From assembly GCF_003144195.1 (NCBI RefSeq), contig NW_020290009.1:8181-72180 (forward strand): 64,000 bases of DNA, written 5' to 3'. Source of the stretch: Ceraceosorus guamensis (Eukaryota; Basidiomycota; Exobasidiomycetes; Ceraceosorales; Ceraceosoraceae). The number at the start of each line of letters is the position of its first letter. Within the stretch, counting starts at the first letter, position 1. The notes under the pieces are model-generated. The model ran no database searches and was not told the DNA's origin. It was given only the letters and a program-made list of their open reading frames with translations. The translations under genes were made by a program, and so were the position numbers. Below are positions 64,000-64,000 of the stretch, piece by piece.

Positions 64000-64000
64000 G

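Overview
The window is nuclear DNA from an intron-rich, GC-rich fungus. Genes are split by short GT-AG introns of about 70-290 bp with mostly GTGAGT donors. The gene set is basidiomycete in flavour (membrane-anchored glyoxal oxidase, five-knuckle AIR protein, DUF3602/PAR32-like protein). By inference it comes from a smut-lineage relative (Ustilaginomycotina), because intergenic DNA is packed with short GAGTCGTGA-type repeats; no marker gene proves this. I see no transposon, virus-like element, CRISPR, rRNA or recognisable tRNA.

Layout, left to right. 0-5 kb: the 3' part of a METTL7-type methyltransferase, then APC11 (-), enoyl-CoA reductase TSC13 (+) and a short TMA7 (-). 5.4-10.2 kb: a very long arrestin-domain protein (+). 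11.5-14.4 kb: an AMP-forming acyl-CoA ligase ending in the peroxisomal signal SKL (+). 14.8-16.7 kb: a UBA/zinc-finger/UBX p97 adaptor (-). 17.4-20.3 kb: a membrane-anchored S33 peptidase (+). 20.6-22.2 kb: an ER protein disulfide isomerase ending in HEEL (-). 22.7-29.7 kb: the U5 snRNP helicase BRR2 (-). 30.7-34.1 kb: the ER-fusion GTPase SEY1 (+). 34.7-36.8 kb: an unrecognised low-complexity protein (-). 38.6-39.6 kb: a DUF3602 protein (-). 44.0-46.8 kb: a membrane-anchored glyoxal oxidase (-), lying alone between two gene-free stretches of more than 4 kb. 51.0-53.2 kb: AIR1/AIR2-like TRAMP subunit (+). 53.4-55.8 kb: 6-phosphofructo-2-kinase with a degenerate phosphatase half (-). 57.0-58.7 kb: linker histone H1 (-). 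60.4-60.8 kb: a SnoaL-like protein (-). 61.65-64.0 kb: a VHS-GAT endosomal adaptor (-), reaching the right edge.

Most genes are unrelated housekeeping functions, and I see no gene cluster or operon-like unit. Loose themes are ER and lipid biology (TSC13, SEY1, PDI, acyl-CoA ligase), ubiquitin and trafficking (APC11, UBX protein, arrestin, VHS-GAT) and RNA processing (BRR2, AIR).

I did not find a convincing undescribed multi-gene system. The most interesting items are the kinase-only PFK-2 in which both phosphatase catalytic histidines are replaced, a TMA7 lacking its conserved tail, a histone H1 gene with a 948-bp first intron, stop-free introns of 3n length in the arrestin and SEY1 genes, and two families of recurring intergenic motifs.
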